Shown here piece after piece: positions 1 through 8,828 of a DNA stretch of 64,000 nucleotides. Numbering within the stretch: position 1 is the stretch's first letter; each line of letters starts with the position of its first letter. This DNA is from Streptomyces stelliscabiei (GTDB lineage Bacteria; Actinomycetota; Actinomycetes; Streptomycetales; Streptomycetaceae): the NCBI RefSeq assembly GCF_014873495.1, contig NZ_JADBGF010000001.1:1798001-1862000 (forward strand). Direction: 5' to 3'. Made by a program: the position numbers and the translations under genes. The notes beneath the pieces were generated by a model. It ran no database searches and was not told the origin of the DNA. It worked only from the letters and a program-made list of their open reading frames with translations.

Positions 1-776
1 CACTGGTAGTAGCGCTGATGACCGGCATCACCATCGGCCTCGGCGGCTACCTGCGCTCCCTGGACCACAGGCGCGGCGTCGCGGTCGCCGAGACCCGTCG
101 CTCCGAACGCCTCGCCATGGCAGCCGACCTGCACGACTTCGTCGCCCACCACGTCACCGGCATCCTCATCCAGACACAGATGGCCCGCATGATGGTCAGC
201 AGCGAACCAGATCGCCTGGACCCGGTCCTGGCGGGAATCGAGCACGCCGCGACCGAGGCGCTCGACTCCATGCGGTTGACCGTCGGAATCCTGCGCGAAG
301 GCCCGGAGCAAACGGCCCGGCTGGAGCCGGGCGAGAACCACCTGGTGGGCGACCTGGCAGCCCTCACGGAACTCGTCGACCGATTCGGCGGCCCGACCGG
401 CCCGAAGGCCGAACTGCACCGCTCCGCCTCCATGCCCCCGAATCTGCCCCACGAGGTACAGGCCGCCGCCTACCGCGTCGTCCAGGAAGCCCTCACGAAC
501 GTACGGCGCCACGCCGCCGACGCCACCGAAGTCACCGTCGCCCTCGCTCACGCCGACGACACCCTGCACGTGACGGTGCGCGACAACGGCCGCGCAGGCG
601 CCCCGCTGCCCTACGCCGCCCGCGGCGGAGGCTTCGGCATCGTCGGCCTCACCGAACGCGTCACCGCACTCGGCGGCACACTGCACACCGGCCCACGCGA
701 GGACCACGGCTGGGAGGTCATAGCACTCCTCCCCACCATGCGACGAGCGGGCCCTGGCAGGGCCGGGCATCGCTAA
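1..776 (+). CDS. Two-component sensor histidine kinase (HisKA_3/NarL-DesK type), 5' end outside window
   Basis: This is the C-terminal part of a membrane sensor kinase that would phosphorylate a NarL-type response regulator, which is not in the window. The frame is open to the left edge. A Met at position 18 sits inside a hydrophobic stretch (VALMTGITIGLGGYL) that looks like the end of a membrane segment, so the true start lies upstream. The phospho-acceptor His is in ADLHDFVAHHVTG (about residue 39 from that Met). It is followed by an N-box (VVQEALTNVRRHA), a G1-like box (VRDNGRAG) and a G2-like segment (GGFGIVGLTERV) of the HATPase domain. The family assignment is firm; the signal sensed is unknown because the sensor half is missing. 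Confidence 0.9.
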   Translation, partial: LVVALMTGITIGLGGYLRSLDHRRGVAVAETRRSERLAMAADLHDFVAHHVTGILIQTQMARMMVSSEPDRLDPVLAGIEHAATEALDSMRLTVGILREGPEQTARLEPGENHLVGDLAALTELVDRFGGPTGPKAELHRSASMPPNLPHEVQAAAYRVVQEALTNVRRHAADATEVTVALAHADDTLHVTVRDNGRAGAPLPYAARGGGFGIVGLTERVTALGGTLHTGPREDHGWEVIALLPTMRRAGPGRAGHR

Positions 777-807
777 GGGCGCCGCCAACTCCCGCAGTCC
801 ACCCGCC

Positions 808-840
808 CCCCGGCACCGGACTGAGGTCTGCCCGCCGGGG
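808..840. terminator. GC stem-loop between convergent genes
   Basis: A 7-bp perfect inverted repeat (CCCCGGC at 808-814, GCCGGGG at 834-840) lies between the kinase gene (+) and the hydrolase gene (-), which end on either side of it. It may end transcription in both directions. The stem is short and the loop is 19 nt, so this is tentative. Confidence 0.35.
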
Positions 841-893
841 CGAGCAGGTGCTGCGTCCAGTTGCTGGAGCCGGTGAACGGGCGCAGGCACTTC

Positions 894-1697
894 CTACCGG
901 GTCCCTTGTCCAGCCGTCGCCCAGTCCTCCAACAGGCGCACTGTGCGTCCGACATGTTCCTCGTGCAGGTAGTGCCCGGTGTCAGGCCAGTGTTCGACGC
1001 GGGAGCCGGGGACATGCAGGGTGCCGCGTTCCCAGGTGGCCGCTTGCGCCGAGGTCCATACGGTGAGCGCGGGCTGGCTGCGCCGGCGCAGATACGCCTC
1101 GCTGTGCGGGCGGACGCCGACCGCGCCGGAGTCGGTGTACATGCCCGCGTACGCCTGGGCGATGACGTGATCCGGGGTGCCGAGCATGGTGCGGACATGT
1201 GCCGTACGCAGTCCGGCCGGAGCGCCTGCCGGGAAGGCGCCGGCGATGAACTCGGCCGCGGCACGCGCCCCGCGTTCCCGGTACTCCGCGAGCCGGGCGG
1301 GAATCCCCTCCACTTCCGCCCCGTGCGCGCCGTGAGCCGGATCAAGGGCGATGACCGAGCGGACGAGCTCCTGATGCCGGACCGCGAGCAGGTTGACGAC
1401 CTGGCCGCCCATGGAGTGGCCCACGGCGATCGCCGGCCCGGTGCCAAGGTGCCGGAGCAGCGCGGCGAGGTCGTCGGCCATCTCCGTCGGCGTGTTGCCC
1501 TCGTCGGGGACGTCCGACCGGCCGTGCCCGCGCAGGTCGGGGACGATCACGCGGAACCGGTCGGCCAGCGCCTCGGCGTGCGCGGACCACTCCCGGCCGT
1601 CCCCGCCCCAGCCGTGCACCAGAAGCAGCGGCACCGCCTCGTCGGACCCGAGATCGGTGCGGAAGAGGTGGACGCGTCTCAGGTCGTCGATCGTCAT
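894..1697 (-). CDS. Alpha/beta hydrolase
   Basis: A cytosolic alpha/beta-hydrolase of about 267 residues. It has the oxyanion HGWGG motif, DLRGHGRSD, the nucleophile elbow GHSMGG and a C-terminal catalytic His in DTGHYLHEE. It is the last gene of the minus-strand sugar operon, so an esterase acting on acylated sugars is possible, but the substrate cannot be read from sequence. The start is set at the ATG that overlaps the GH43 stop as ATGA (1694-1697), the usual sign of translational coupling. A longer in-frame extension to 1787 lies wholly within the GH43 gene and is rejected. Confidence 0.85.
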   Translation of the reverse strand: MTIDDLRRVHLFRTDLGSDEAVPLLLVHGWGGDGREWSAHAEALADRFRVIVPDLRGHGRSDVPDEGNTPTEMADDLAALLRHLGTGPAIAVGHSMGGQVVNLLAVRHQELVRSVIALDPAHGAHGAEVEGIPARLAEYRERGARAAAEFIAGAFPAGAPAGLRTAHVRTMLGTPDHVIAQAYAGMYTDSGAVGVRPHSEAYLRRRSQPALTVWTSAQAATWERGTLHVPGSRVEHWPDTGHYLHEEHVGRTVRLLEDWATAGQGTR

Positions 1698-3292
1698 GCG
1701 GGGCCGTCCGGAAAGGTCCGGTACGTGGCGTGGGCGAAGTCCGCGTGGACACCGGCGCCGTCGAGGTCCTGCACCCACAGGCCCCACATGGCGCCGGTGA
1801 AGCCGAGAACGCGCAACTGGCCGTCGTGGAACTCGTCGGCGTGCTCGTCGGACAGGACGGTGGCGTCGAGCTCGATCGGCAGCGTCTGGACTCCCCCGCC
1901 GGTGTCGTACGAGAAGCGCAGGGCCGGAACGTCGAGTTCCGCGTGCAGGACGACCGGGCGTCCGGGCTTCAGCGGTACGGTCGGCTCATGTGCGACGAGA
2001 CGGCCGGCTTCGCAGCTCAGTGCCCGCAGGACCGGGGAGCCGTCGTCCTCGGCGGTGACGTACAGGTAGTGCCAGTTGCGGGTGTTGTAGTAGGCCGTCA
2101 GACCGGCCAGATGGTCGGGGGTGCGGGGCGAGAAGGTCAGGCTGGTCTCGAAGGAGCAGCGCGGGGCGGTCACCCGCCGGGCCACCAGACTGGGCGTGCG
2201 GCGGCCCACCGGCGACTGACCGCCCCGGATGCGCAGCCGCCCCGGTGCCGGCTCGATCCAGTCGTCGCCGGCCGGGCGGCGCAGGGTGGACCAGTCGGGG
2301 CCGAGAACCGGAGCGTCGAAGCAGTCGTGCGCCGGTGGTTCGGCGACGGGCGCCGGTGGCAGCGCGGGTGCCGGCACCGCTACGGCGGGTACGGCGCCGG
2401 GGATGCGGGGCCAGCCGTCGTCGGTCCAGGTCACCGGTTGCAATGCGGTCTCCCGGCCGAGCACGCACCGGCCCCGCTCCGTGTGAGGGCGGGCGGCGAT
2501 GTGAGCGGCGTACCACTGGCCCGTCGCCGTCTCGACGAGGGAGCAGTGCCCGGCCTTCTGCAACTCCAGGGACGGGTCGTGCCGGGACGTGAGCAGGGGG
2601 CCGGCCGGATCGGCCTCGTACGGGCCGAGCAGGTCGCGGGAGCGGGCCACGGCCGCGCCGTGTTCGTATCCGGTGCCGCCCTCCGCGTGCACCAGGTAGT
2701 ACCAGCCGTCGCGCCGGTAGAGATGCGGGCCCTCGGCGACACCGACGGAGGTTCCGGTGGTGAGGGTGCGGGGTTCGCCGAGCAGGGCCCGGGTCTTGCG
2801 GTCGTACTCCTGGATCTCGATCCCGGCGAATCCCTCGCGGTCCGGACGCCAGTCGAACCGCATGTTCAGCAGCCAGCTGCGGCCGTCACCGTCCTCGTCA
2901 TGGAACAAGGAGACGTCGAAGCCGCGGCCGTGCAGCGGAACCGGGTCGGACCACGGTCCTTCGATCGAGGGGGCCGTGGTGACGTAGTTGGGAAGGTCCT
3001 TCCATCCCTCGGCGTAGGTGTCGACGACGGTGAAGACGAGGTGGAACAGGCCGTCCGCGTACGACAGTCCGGGCGCCCAGATGCCGCCGGAGTCGGGGAC
3101 GCCGGTGAGGTCGAGCAGGCGCGTGCTGTCCAGAACCCCGCCCAGGGACCGCCAGTCGACCAGGTCCCTGGAGTGGTGGATCCGGACGCCCGGGTACCAC
3201 TCGAAGGTGGAGGTGGCGATGTAGAAGTCGTCGCCGACGCGGAGGATCACGGGGTCGGGTTCGAAGCCGCGCAGGACGGGGTTGTGGATCAC
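1694..3292 (-). CDS. GH43 glycoside hydrolase (beta-xylosidase / alpha-L-arabinofuranosidase type)
   Basis: Hydrolyses beta-1,4-xylosyl or alpha-L-arabinofuranosyl ends of oligosaccharides. The 532-residue protein has an N-terminal five-bladed propeller (about 1-300). Its inverting triad is visible as Asp13 in EPDPV, Asp126 in GFDVSLF and Glu187 in VAEGPHL, nearly the same numbering as characterised GH43 beta-xylosidases. A C-terminal beta-sandwich (about 325-525) of the GH43 C2 type follows. There is no signal peptide, so it probably acts in the cytoplasm on imported oligosaccharides. It lies 11 bp after the lyase-like gene and is translationally coupled to the hydrolase behind it. Xylosidase versus arabinofuranosidase specificity is not decided by sequence. 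Confidence 0.93.
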   Translation of the reverse strand: MIHNPVLRGFEPDPVILRVGDDFYIATSTFEWYPGVRIHHSRDLVDWRSLGGVLDSTRLLDLTGVPDSGGIWAPGLSYADGLFHLVFTVVDTYAEGWKDLPNYVTTAPSIEGPWSDPVPLHGRGFDVSLFHDEDGDGRSWLLNMRFDWRPDREGFAGIEIQEYDRKTRALLGEPRTLTTGTSVGVAEGPHLYRRDGWYYLVHAEGGTGYEHGAAVARSRDLLGPYEADPAGPLLTSRHDPSLELQKAGHCSLVETATGQWYAAHIAARPHTERGRCVLGRETALQPVTWTDDGWPRIPGAVPAVAVPAPALPPAPVAEPPAHDCFDAPVLGPDWSTLRRPAGDDWIEPAPGRLRIRGGQSPVGRRTPSLVARRVTAPRCSFETSLTFSPRTPDHLAGLTAYYNTRNWHYLYVTAEDDGSPVLRALSCEAGRLVAHEPTVPLKPGRPVVLHAELDVPALRFSYDTGGGVQTLPIELDATVLSDEHADEFHDGQLRVLGFTGAMWGLWVQDLDGAGVHADFAHATYRTFPDGPA

Positions 3293-3303
3293 GAAAGCTC
3301 CGC

Positions 3304-4452
3304 TCAGAGGGTGAACAGCAGGGTGCCGAAGCCCACGTGGTCACATTGGAACGCCGCGCCCTCCGGGCTGATGTTCCCGATGGCCGCGTACGTCCAGGGG
3401 GCGGGCAGGCTGCGGCGTTTGACGTAGTGGTTGAAGGCCATCTCGTAGATCGGGCGCAGATTCCCGCGCTCGACGGTGGAGATGGAGTTGAACGTGAGCC
3501 GGCAGGAGCCCCAGACGGTGTACGGCACGTCGTTGCCGGTGTTGTACTTCGCCGTGTACTCGAAGCCGGCCAGCAGCCGGTTGGCGGAGGCGGAGTACAG
3601 GTCCTGGCCCTGGACCCAGGCGATCTCGCAGGCCTCGGCCATGCTGCCCAGGATGAGCTGGGTGTGGGCCTGGTCGCGTCCGCTGTCCACGCACTGGCCG
3701 GAGTCCCTGATCACCCGGCTGATCTTGCAGCAGTCGTGCAGGTGGAAGGCGTCGACGGCGGCGTTGTAGAGGGAGGTGTCGTTGCAGAACACCCCGAACG
3801 CCATCATCGCCTTGATGCAGTTGGTGCCCCAGCCCGCGTCGCCGAACGTCCTCACCAGGGGCACGAAGACGTTCCTGAAGAGGTTCTCGGTCTGGGTGAT
3901 CTCGGCCGCGGACCAGCTGCCCGAGGGGGCGGTGTACCGCATCAGCTCGGCTGCCGCCGCGAGTTTGAAGCCGTAGATGGAGGCCGCGAGCTGGGCGTCC
4001 TTGCCGGTGATCGAGGTGAGGGTGGAGGACCATGCCTTGATGATCTGCAGTGCCTTGGTGGCGTGGGCGGTGGTGCCCGTCAGGTTCCACATCAGGGCGT
4101 TCTGGTAGGCCGCGTTGCAGTCGTTCCAGAACTCCCAGTTGCCGATCTCGGTGGTGCCCCGGTCGATGGTCGTGCGCGGGCCCAGCATGGCGTAGGTCGA
4201 CTGCGAGTACGCGTTCGCCCTGAACACGTTCCAGCCGCTGAGCCAGGGCTCGGTGGCGGCCGCGATCCGCGTCTTCATCCGCTGGATGTCGGAGAGTTTG
4301 TGCAGCACCCCGGGGTGGATGAAGGAGGTCAGGGCGTCCGCGGTCGGGGCCGCGGCGATCCCGGTGGCGGCCGCCGTGGTGCCGACGGCGGTGATCTGCA
4401 GGAAACGGCGGCGGCTCGGGGACGCGGGCGTGGCGGGCTGTGACTCGGACAT
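3304..4452 (-). CDS. Secreted alginate-lyase-family (alpha/alpha-barrel) protein, Tat substrate
   Basis: A 382-residue exported protein with a twin-arginine signal (SRRRFLQ, then an Ala/Thr-rich hydrophobic stretch ending near residue 40). The mature part resembles the alginate_lyase (PF05426) superfamily, whose members cleave uronate-containing polysaccharides by beta-elimination. Recognisable segments are DSGRDQAHTQLILG and the Trp/Asn/Tyr-rich helices around YNTGNDVPYTVW. The RBS GAGGAAG precedes the ATG. It lies between the large modular protein and GH43 in the same operon, which suggests an extracellular attack on the polymer. The exact substrate (alginate, glucuronan, rhamnogalacturonan or arabinogalactan uronates) is not inferable. 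Confidence 0.75.
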   Translation of the reverse strand: MSESQPATPASPSRRRFLQITAVGTTAAATGIAAAPTADALTSFIHPGVLHKLSDIQRMKTRIAAATEPWLSGWNVFRANAYSQSTYAMLGPRTTIDRGTTEIGNWEFWNDCNAAYQNALMWNLTGTTAHATKALQIIKAWSSTLTSITGKDAQLAASIYGFKLAAAAELMRYTAPSGSWSAAEITQTENLFRNVFVPLVRTFGDAGWGTNCIKAMMAFGVFCNDTSLYNAAVDAFHLHDCCKISRVIRDSGQCVDSGRDQAHTQLILGSMAEACEIAWVQGQDLYSASANRLLAGFEYTAKYNTGNDVPYTVWGSCRLTFNSISTVERGNLRPIYEMAFNHYVKRRSLPAPWTYAAIGNISPEGAAFQCDHVGFGTLLFTL

Positions 4453-4500
4453 GCGTCTTCCTCTTTCACTCGACGTTGAGTGTCAGGGGGTGGCAGATGA

Positions 4501-4530
4501 GGGGGAACCGGGCGTCGGCCCGGCTCCCCC
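4501..4530 (-). terminator. Intra-operon stem-loop (attenuator candidate)
   Basis: A 13-bp stem with one mismatch (arms 4501-4513 and 4518-4530, 4-nt loop) begins 8 nt after the stop of the 1137-residue protein and 48 nt before the start of the lyase-like gene. It could reduce read-through into the lyase-GH43-hydrolase part of the operon or protect the upstream mRNA. Confidence 0.5.
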
Positions 4531-4537
4531 GGTGCGG

Positions 4538-7500
4538 TCAGCCGGCCGCGCGCCGGCCCCGGTACAGCACGAGCGTGCTGCGCGGGCCGACCTTGGGACG
4601 CTGTCCGGCGCCGATGACGCGGCCGGTGGCAAGGTCGCGGGCCGGACCGAAGTCCTGACGGGCGGGCAGGGTGTACGTCCGTTCGGTGCTGGTGTTCATG
4701 GCGATCAGGTAGTCGCCGTACTCGCACAGATAGAACGGGGCGCGTCCGACGAGCATGGTCTCCACGCCCTCGAAGTCGACGCCCATGGCCGGGTCCGGGA
4801 CGTCGGCCGGGACCGGAGCGAGCGGGTACACGTCACCCTTGAGTGCCTGGTGGAGGGTGTCGCCGGGGGGCGGGAAGCCGCCGGGCGGGATGTGTCCGGC
4901 CCCGGGATCGTTGATCGCGTAGTCCCACAGGATCCAGTCGTGGACCGTGTACGTGTCGTCGGTGGCGCCCGCCGAACGCTGGCGGATCGTCGCGGAGCGC
5001 TGGTCGGTGGGTGTGAGGTGGTGGATGCGGGCGTAGTCGTTGACGCCCTGCCGGGCGCGCCAGTACAGGGAGGCGAAGAGGAGTTCCTCGCCGTTCTTCA
5101 CGGCCAGGACGCCGTTCTCCTCGTCGGTGAAGACGAAGTCGGGCCGGTCCCAGGCGGTGGGGATGCGCCCCGGGCGGGCCGGGAGGGCCTGGAAGGCGTC
5201 CCAGTCGCGGGAGACCAGGCGCAGCGCGGCGAGGCCGACGCGGGTCCAGGTGTGGTGGACGAGCAGATCGAGCTGCCGGTAGAACTGCCCGTCGTCGACC
5301 ATCTCCTGGGTCCAGCCGACGATGTCCGGGTCCTTGAACACCACCGCCGACATCAGCGGGTGCGAGTCCCAGGCCGTGCGGGAGGCGTAGGCGACCTCAC
5401 CGGGGTAGACCTCGTTGCGCCAGCCGACGACGGTCTCGATGCGGGAGACGCGGGCGCCCGTCTCGTCGACGTCGACCACCCGGAACCGCCCCCGGGCCTT
5501 GATGATCTTCACCATCTGCTCGCGCAGCTCCGGCGCCTCCTGGGCCCGGTATCCGCGCGTGACCGACTCGTACATCATGACCAGCCAGTCGTGGACCTCG
5601 CCGTAGCTGCCCACGTACCCCAGTTCGCGGGTCAGGCCGGCCCGGCTGACCTGGTGGTAGCTCTCACCCAGCGGCTTGGTGGGGTTGCCGTCCTTGTCCT
5701 CCTTGCCGAGGTAGGGCTTCATGCCGAGCGACTGGTACAGGTAGTCGCGGGCCTTGTCCTCCGGCAGTGCGAGGTCAGGGGCGAGCAGGCCGAGGCCGCG
5801 GTTGGCCTGGTAGAGGCCGATGGCGCAGATCTGCGACTGGTTGGTGTAGTGCGGGAAGTGCTGACGCCAGTAGTCCCGGCTCGACTTCAGCATGTCGGTG
5901 TAGGCGGCGCGCCGCACCGGCTGCTCGTGGGTTCCGGTGGCCTCGGGCGCGACAACGGCCAGGTCGTCGAACCAGGCGGTGCCCGGTCCGCTCAGCCGCA
6001 GATGGAACTCCACCTGGGTGGCGCCGGAAGGGGTTTCCAGGTCTATGGAGACCTGCTCCCACCCATGGGTTCCGGTGGCGGCGTACTGCCGGTGGTCGCC
6101 GCCGACGAGTTTGCCGCTCGCGTCGAAGAACAGCGGGTCGATGTGGGCGCCCGTGCCGGTGACGCCGTCGGTCCTGACCCAGGCGCCGTAGGTGTACTTC
6201 CCCTTGCCGACCTGGAGCTTCGCCGTGTTGTACGCCGTGACGAAGCCGTTCGCCGCGGTGGCGGCCAGCCTCAGCGACGCGGAACCGGACCGGTTGACGG
6301 ACGCGTCCCGAGCCCAGGAGGCGTCGGCGGTCTTCCCCCAGCCCGGCACCTCCCAGCCCGACGGGGTGCCGGTGCCCTGCTCGAAGCCGGGGTTGCGCAG
6401 CTCGGTGGGCCCCACCATGTCCACGGAGTCGAACCAGGCCGTGCCGGGGCCGGACAGTCGCAGGTGCATCTCCACCTGGGTGGCGCCGTCGGGTGTGTCC
6501 AGGTCTATGGAGACGTATTCCCAGCCATGGGTGCCGGTGGTGGCGAACTGGCGGTGGTCGCTGCCGACCAGCTTGCCGCCCGCGTCGAAGAACAGCGGGT
6601 CGATGTGGGCGCCCGTGCCCGTGACGCCGTCGGTCCTGATCCAGGCGCCGTAGGTGTACTTCCCCTTGCCCACGCGGGTCTTGGGCGAGTTGTACACGGT
6701 GATGAATCCGTTCGCCGCGCTCGCCGTCACCTTGAGCGAGGCGGAGCCCGACCGGTTGACGGTGGTGTCCCGGGACCAGGAGGCGTCGGCGGTCTTCCCC
6801 CAGCCAGGTACCTCCCATCCCATGGGAGTGTCGCCGCCCTCTTCGAAACCGGGGTTGGAGATCTCGTACGGCGAACCGGTCACCTTCTCGTCCAGGCGGT
6901 CGCCCAGGTGCTCCCAGAGCAGCGCCAGCACCAGCCCGACCCGGCCGAAGCCCTGCCACTGCTGGTCGGAGCCGGTCATCACGGTCGCGTCGTTCTTCCA
7001 CGCCATGTACCGGCCGTCGAGCGCGCGCAGGACGCGGTCCAGCGCCGCCGGGTCGTGGTACGCGGGGCTGCCGGACCAGAGGTAGCCCTCGGCGAGCGAC
7101 TGGAAGGCGAAGGCGTCCATGCCGGCGGGGTTGGCCCCGGTCAGGTAGTGCTTCTGGTCCTTGGCGACCCGTTGACGCACCGCCTCCAGGATCTCGGGGC
7201 CCTCGACGGTACGAGCCTTCGGCAGCGGCGCGGGGCCCTGCACCTCACCCTTGGGCGGGACGAAGTACGGCTCGGTGTGGGTGTAGAGGCGGTAGATGCC
7301 CCGCGACGGCGTGGTCATCTTGTAGTACAGCTGGTCGACGTTCTGGCCGTAGGACCAGATGCGGCCCATCGAGCGGATCTCCAGCTTCACCTTCTTCCTG
7401 CCCCGGGTGAGCCGCTCCGGAAGCGGCAGGGTGTGGAAGAAGAACCGGCCCGGGGTGCGCGGCGCGGTGTCCAGGATGTCGAGGCTGTCGACGGCTCCCT

Positions 7501-7951
7501 CGTCCTGGTAGCCGACCTGCTTGCCGTCGCAGAACAGCTGCAGCCGCCACATGTTCGTGCCGGAGCCCGCCTGCTGCGAGGTGGTGTCGTAGTCGTCGCC
7601 CCACAGGCGAACGGTGACGTAGGTGGTGTCGGTCGGGCTGACGACTACGTCGAACTCGAGCGTGCCGCCCCAGTACGTGGCCGGCTCGGTGGGGTTGAGG
7701 ACACGGGCCTTCTGGCCGAGGCCTCCGGTGACCGTGTCGGAGAGCGTGGCAGTGAGACCGTGCGCCGACTCGGAGCTCCCGTTGCCGAAGACGACGATGT
7801 CCAGGGGCTTGCAGACGGCCGGCTCGAAGGCGGCGTCCGCGGCCGGGGCCGCGGCGGCGGACGGGGAGTTCAGCAGGCCGAGGCCGGCCGCGGCGACGCC
7901 GGTGGTGCCGGCGTACTTGAGGACATCACGTCTTCTGGGTGCGTTGGGCAC
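4538..7951 (-). CDS. Large secreted protein with tandem duplicated carbohydrate-binding-like modules, function unknown
   Basis: A 1137-residue protein with a Tat-like signal (RRRDVLKYAG then AAAGLGLLNSPSAAAAP). I do not recognise the catalytic family. Residues 45-230 look like a beta-rich N-terminal domain and 235-360 like helices. Two nearly identical modules start at residues 366 and 520 (NPGFEEGG... and NPGFEQGT..., period 154 residues or 462 bp). They resemble galactose-binding-like CBMs. Residues 690-960 are alpha-helical and rich in Trp/Tyr/His (HHTWTRVGLAALRL), like the alpha/alpha toroids of polysaccharide lyases. A beta-rich tail ends in LYRGRRAAG. It lies directly behind the permease gene (10-bp gap, AGGA RBS) and ahead of the lyase-like gene, so a role in polymer binding or cleavage is inferred. 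Confidence 0.85.
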   Translation of the reverse strand: MPNAPRRRDVLKYAGTTGVAAAGLGLLNSPSAAAAPAADAAFEPAVCKPLDIVVFGNGSSESAHGLTATLSDTVTGGLGQKARVLNPTEPATYWGGTLEFDVVVSPTDTTYVTVRLWGDDYDTTSQQAGSGTNMWRLQLFCDGKQVGYQDEGAVDSLDILDTAPRTPGRFFFHTLPLPERLTRGRKKVKLEIRSMGRIWSYGQNVDQLYYKMTTPSRGIYRLYTHTEPYFVPPKGEVQGPAPLPKARTVEGPEILEAVRQRVAKDQKHYLTGANPAGMDAFAFQSLAEGYLWSGSPAYHDPAALDRVLRALDGRYMAWKNDATVMTGSDQQWQGFGRVGLVLALLWEHLGDRLDEKVTGSPYEISNPGFEEGGDTPMGWEVPGWGKTADASWSRDTTVNRSGSASLKVTASAANGFITVYNSPKTRVGKGKYTYGAWIRTDGVTGTGAHIDPLFFDAGGKLVGSDHRQFATTGTHGWEYVSIDLDTPDGATQVEMHLRLSGPGTAWFDSVDMVGPTELRNPGFEQGTGTPSGWEVPGWGKTADASWARDASVNRSGSASLRLAATAANGFVTAYNTAKLQVGKGKYTYGAWVRTDGVTGTGAHIDPLFFDASGKLVGGDHRQYAATGTHGWEQVSIDLETPSGATQVEFHLRLSGPGTAWFDDLAVVAPEATGTHEQPVRRAAYTDMLKSSRDYWRQHFPHYTNQSQICAIGLYQANRGLGLLAPDLALPEDKARDYLYQSLGMKPYLGKEDKDGNPTKPLGESYHQVSRAGLTRELGYVGSYGEVHDWLVMMYESVTRGYRAQEAPELREQMVKIIKARGRFRVVDVDETGARVSRIETVVGWRNEVYPGEVAYASRTAWDSHPLMSAVVFKDPDIVGWTQEMVDDGQFYRQLDLLVHHTWTRVGLAALRLVSRDWDAFQALPARPGRIPTAWDRPDFVFTDEENGVLAVKNGEELLFASLYWRARQGVNDYARIHHLTPTDQRSATIRQRSAGATDDTYTVHDWILWDYAINDPGAGHIPPGGFPPPGDTLHQALKGDVYPLAPVPADVPDPAMGVDFEGVETMLVGRAPFYLCEYGDYLIAMNTSTERTYTLPARQDFGPARDLATGRVIGAGQRPKVGPRSTLVLYRGRRAAG
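5935..6856 (-). repeat. 462-bp tandem repeat encoding duplicated binding modules
   Basis: Two direct copies (about 6856-6395 and 6394-5935 on the minus strand) encode modules that share long identical runs such as GKYTYGAW, TDGVTGTGAHIDPLFFDA and LRLSGPGTAWFD. The close similarity at DNA level points to a recent in-frame duplication or gene conversion within the large secreted protein. Confidence 0.9.
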
Positions 7952-7961
7952 GGCTGATCCT

Positions 7962-8828
7962 TTACTTGAGGCTGCCCATGAGGATTCCGCTGCGCCAGTA
8001 CTTCTGGAGCGCGAACATGAAGACCGCGAGCGGAACGATGGACAACAGGGACCCGGTGAGGACGAGGGTGTTCATGTCGCGGGCGGTCTGCGCCTGCTGG
8101 AGCCAGGAGTACAGCCCGAGGCTCACAGGGAACGTGCGCTCACCGGTGAGCATGAACAGGGGCAGGAAGAAGTTGTTCCAGATGTTGATGAATTCGAGCA
8201 TGAAGATGGTGATGCCGCCGGTCCGCATCAGCCGCAGCGCGACCGACCAGAAGATCCGCAGCTCCCCGGCGCCGTCGAGACGGGCCGCTTCCATCAGTTC
8301 GGTGGGGACGGAGCTGTCCGCGTACACCTTGCCCAGGTAGACCCCGAACGGATTGATGAAGTACGGGATGAGTACCGACCAGATGGTGTTGGTCAGGCCG
8401 ATCTGGGCGAAGACGAGGTACAGCGGGAAGGCCAGCAGGGTGCTCGGCAGCAGCGAGGCACCGACGATGACCGCGAAGAACGCGCCCCGGCCCCGGAAGT
8501 CGAACTTCGACAGCCCGTACCCGGCGGCGAGCGAGACCAGGGTGGAACCGGCCGCGCCGAGTGTGGAGTAGAGGATCGAGTTGCCGATCCAGCGGTTGAA
8601 CACCCCGTCGTGGTAGGTCCAGATCTCCTGGACGTTGTCCGCCAGGTGGTTGGAGGAGAACCACAGTCCGAAGGTGGAGTACAGGTCCGTCTGGTTCTTG
8701 GTCGCGGAGACGATCAGGAACCACGTCGGGGCGAGTGAGTAGATCAGGAAGAGGACCAGCAGGCCGGTGGTGAGCGCCACCGCGCGGCGGGTGGGGCGCA
8801 CGCCGCCCCCGGATACGGCAGCGCTCAT
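7962..8828 (-). CDS. Carbohydrate ABC transporter permease (MalG-type)
   Basis: Inner-membrane subunit of a CUT1-family sugar importer, 288 residues, with about six hydrophobic segments and the cytoplasmic EAA loop EAARLDGAGELRIFWSVAL that contacts the ATPase. It overlaps the upstream permease by ATGA (8825-8828), so the two are translationally coupled. No ATPase gene lies in the operon. In Streptomyces such importers share the ATPase MsiK (established for other CUT1 systems; inferred here). Confidence 0.95.
   Translation of the reverse strand: MSAAVSGGGVRPTRRAVALTTGLLVLFLIYSLAPTWFLIVSATKNQTDLYSTFGLWFSSNHLADNVQEIWTYHDGVFNRWIGNSILYSTLGAAGSTLVSLAAGYGLSKFDFRGRGAFFAVIVGASLLPSTLLAFPLYLVFAQIGLTNTIWSVLIPYFINPFGVYLGKVYADSSVPTELMEAARLDGAGELRIFWSVALRLMRTGGITIFMLEFINIWNNFFLPLFMLTGERTFPVSLGLYSWLQQAQTARDMNTLVLTGSLLSIVPLAVFMFALQKYWRSGILMGSLK

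Noticed and set aside
1730..3427. A 565-codon plus-strand frame opposite the GH43 gene
   Set aside because: The GH43 catalytic triad lies on the other strand and the plus frame shows no recognisable family or RBS.
4253..7957. A 1234-codon open frame on the plus strand, antisense to the large secreted protein
   Set aside because: Its composition is the low-complexity Gly/Val/Arg pattern expected opposite a GC-rich gene, it has no domain motifs, and the minus strand carries a signal peptide and clear internal repeats.
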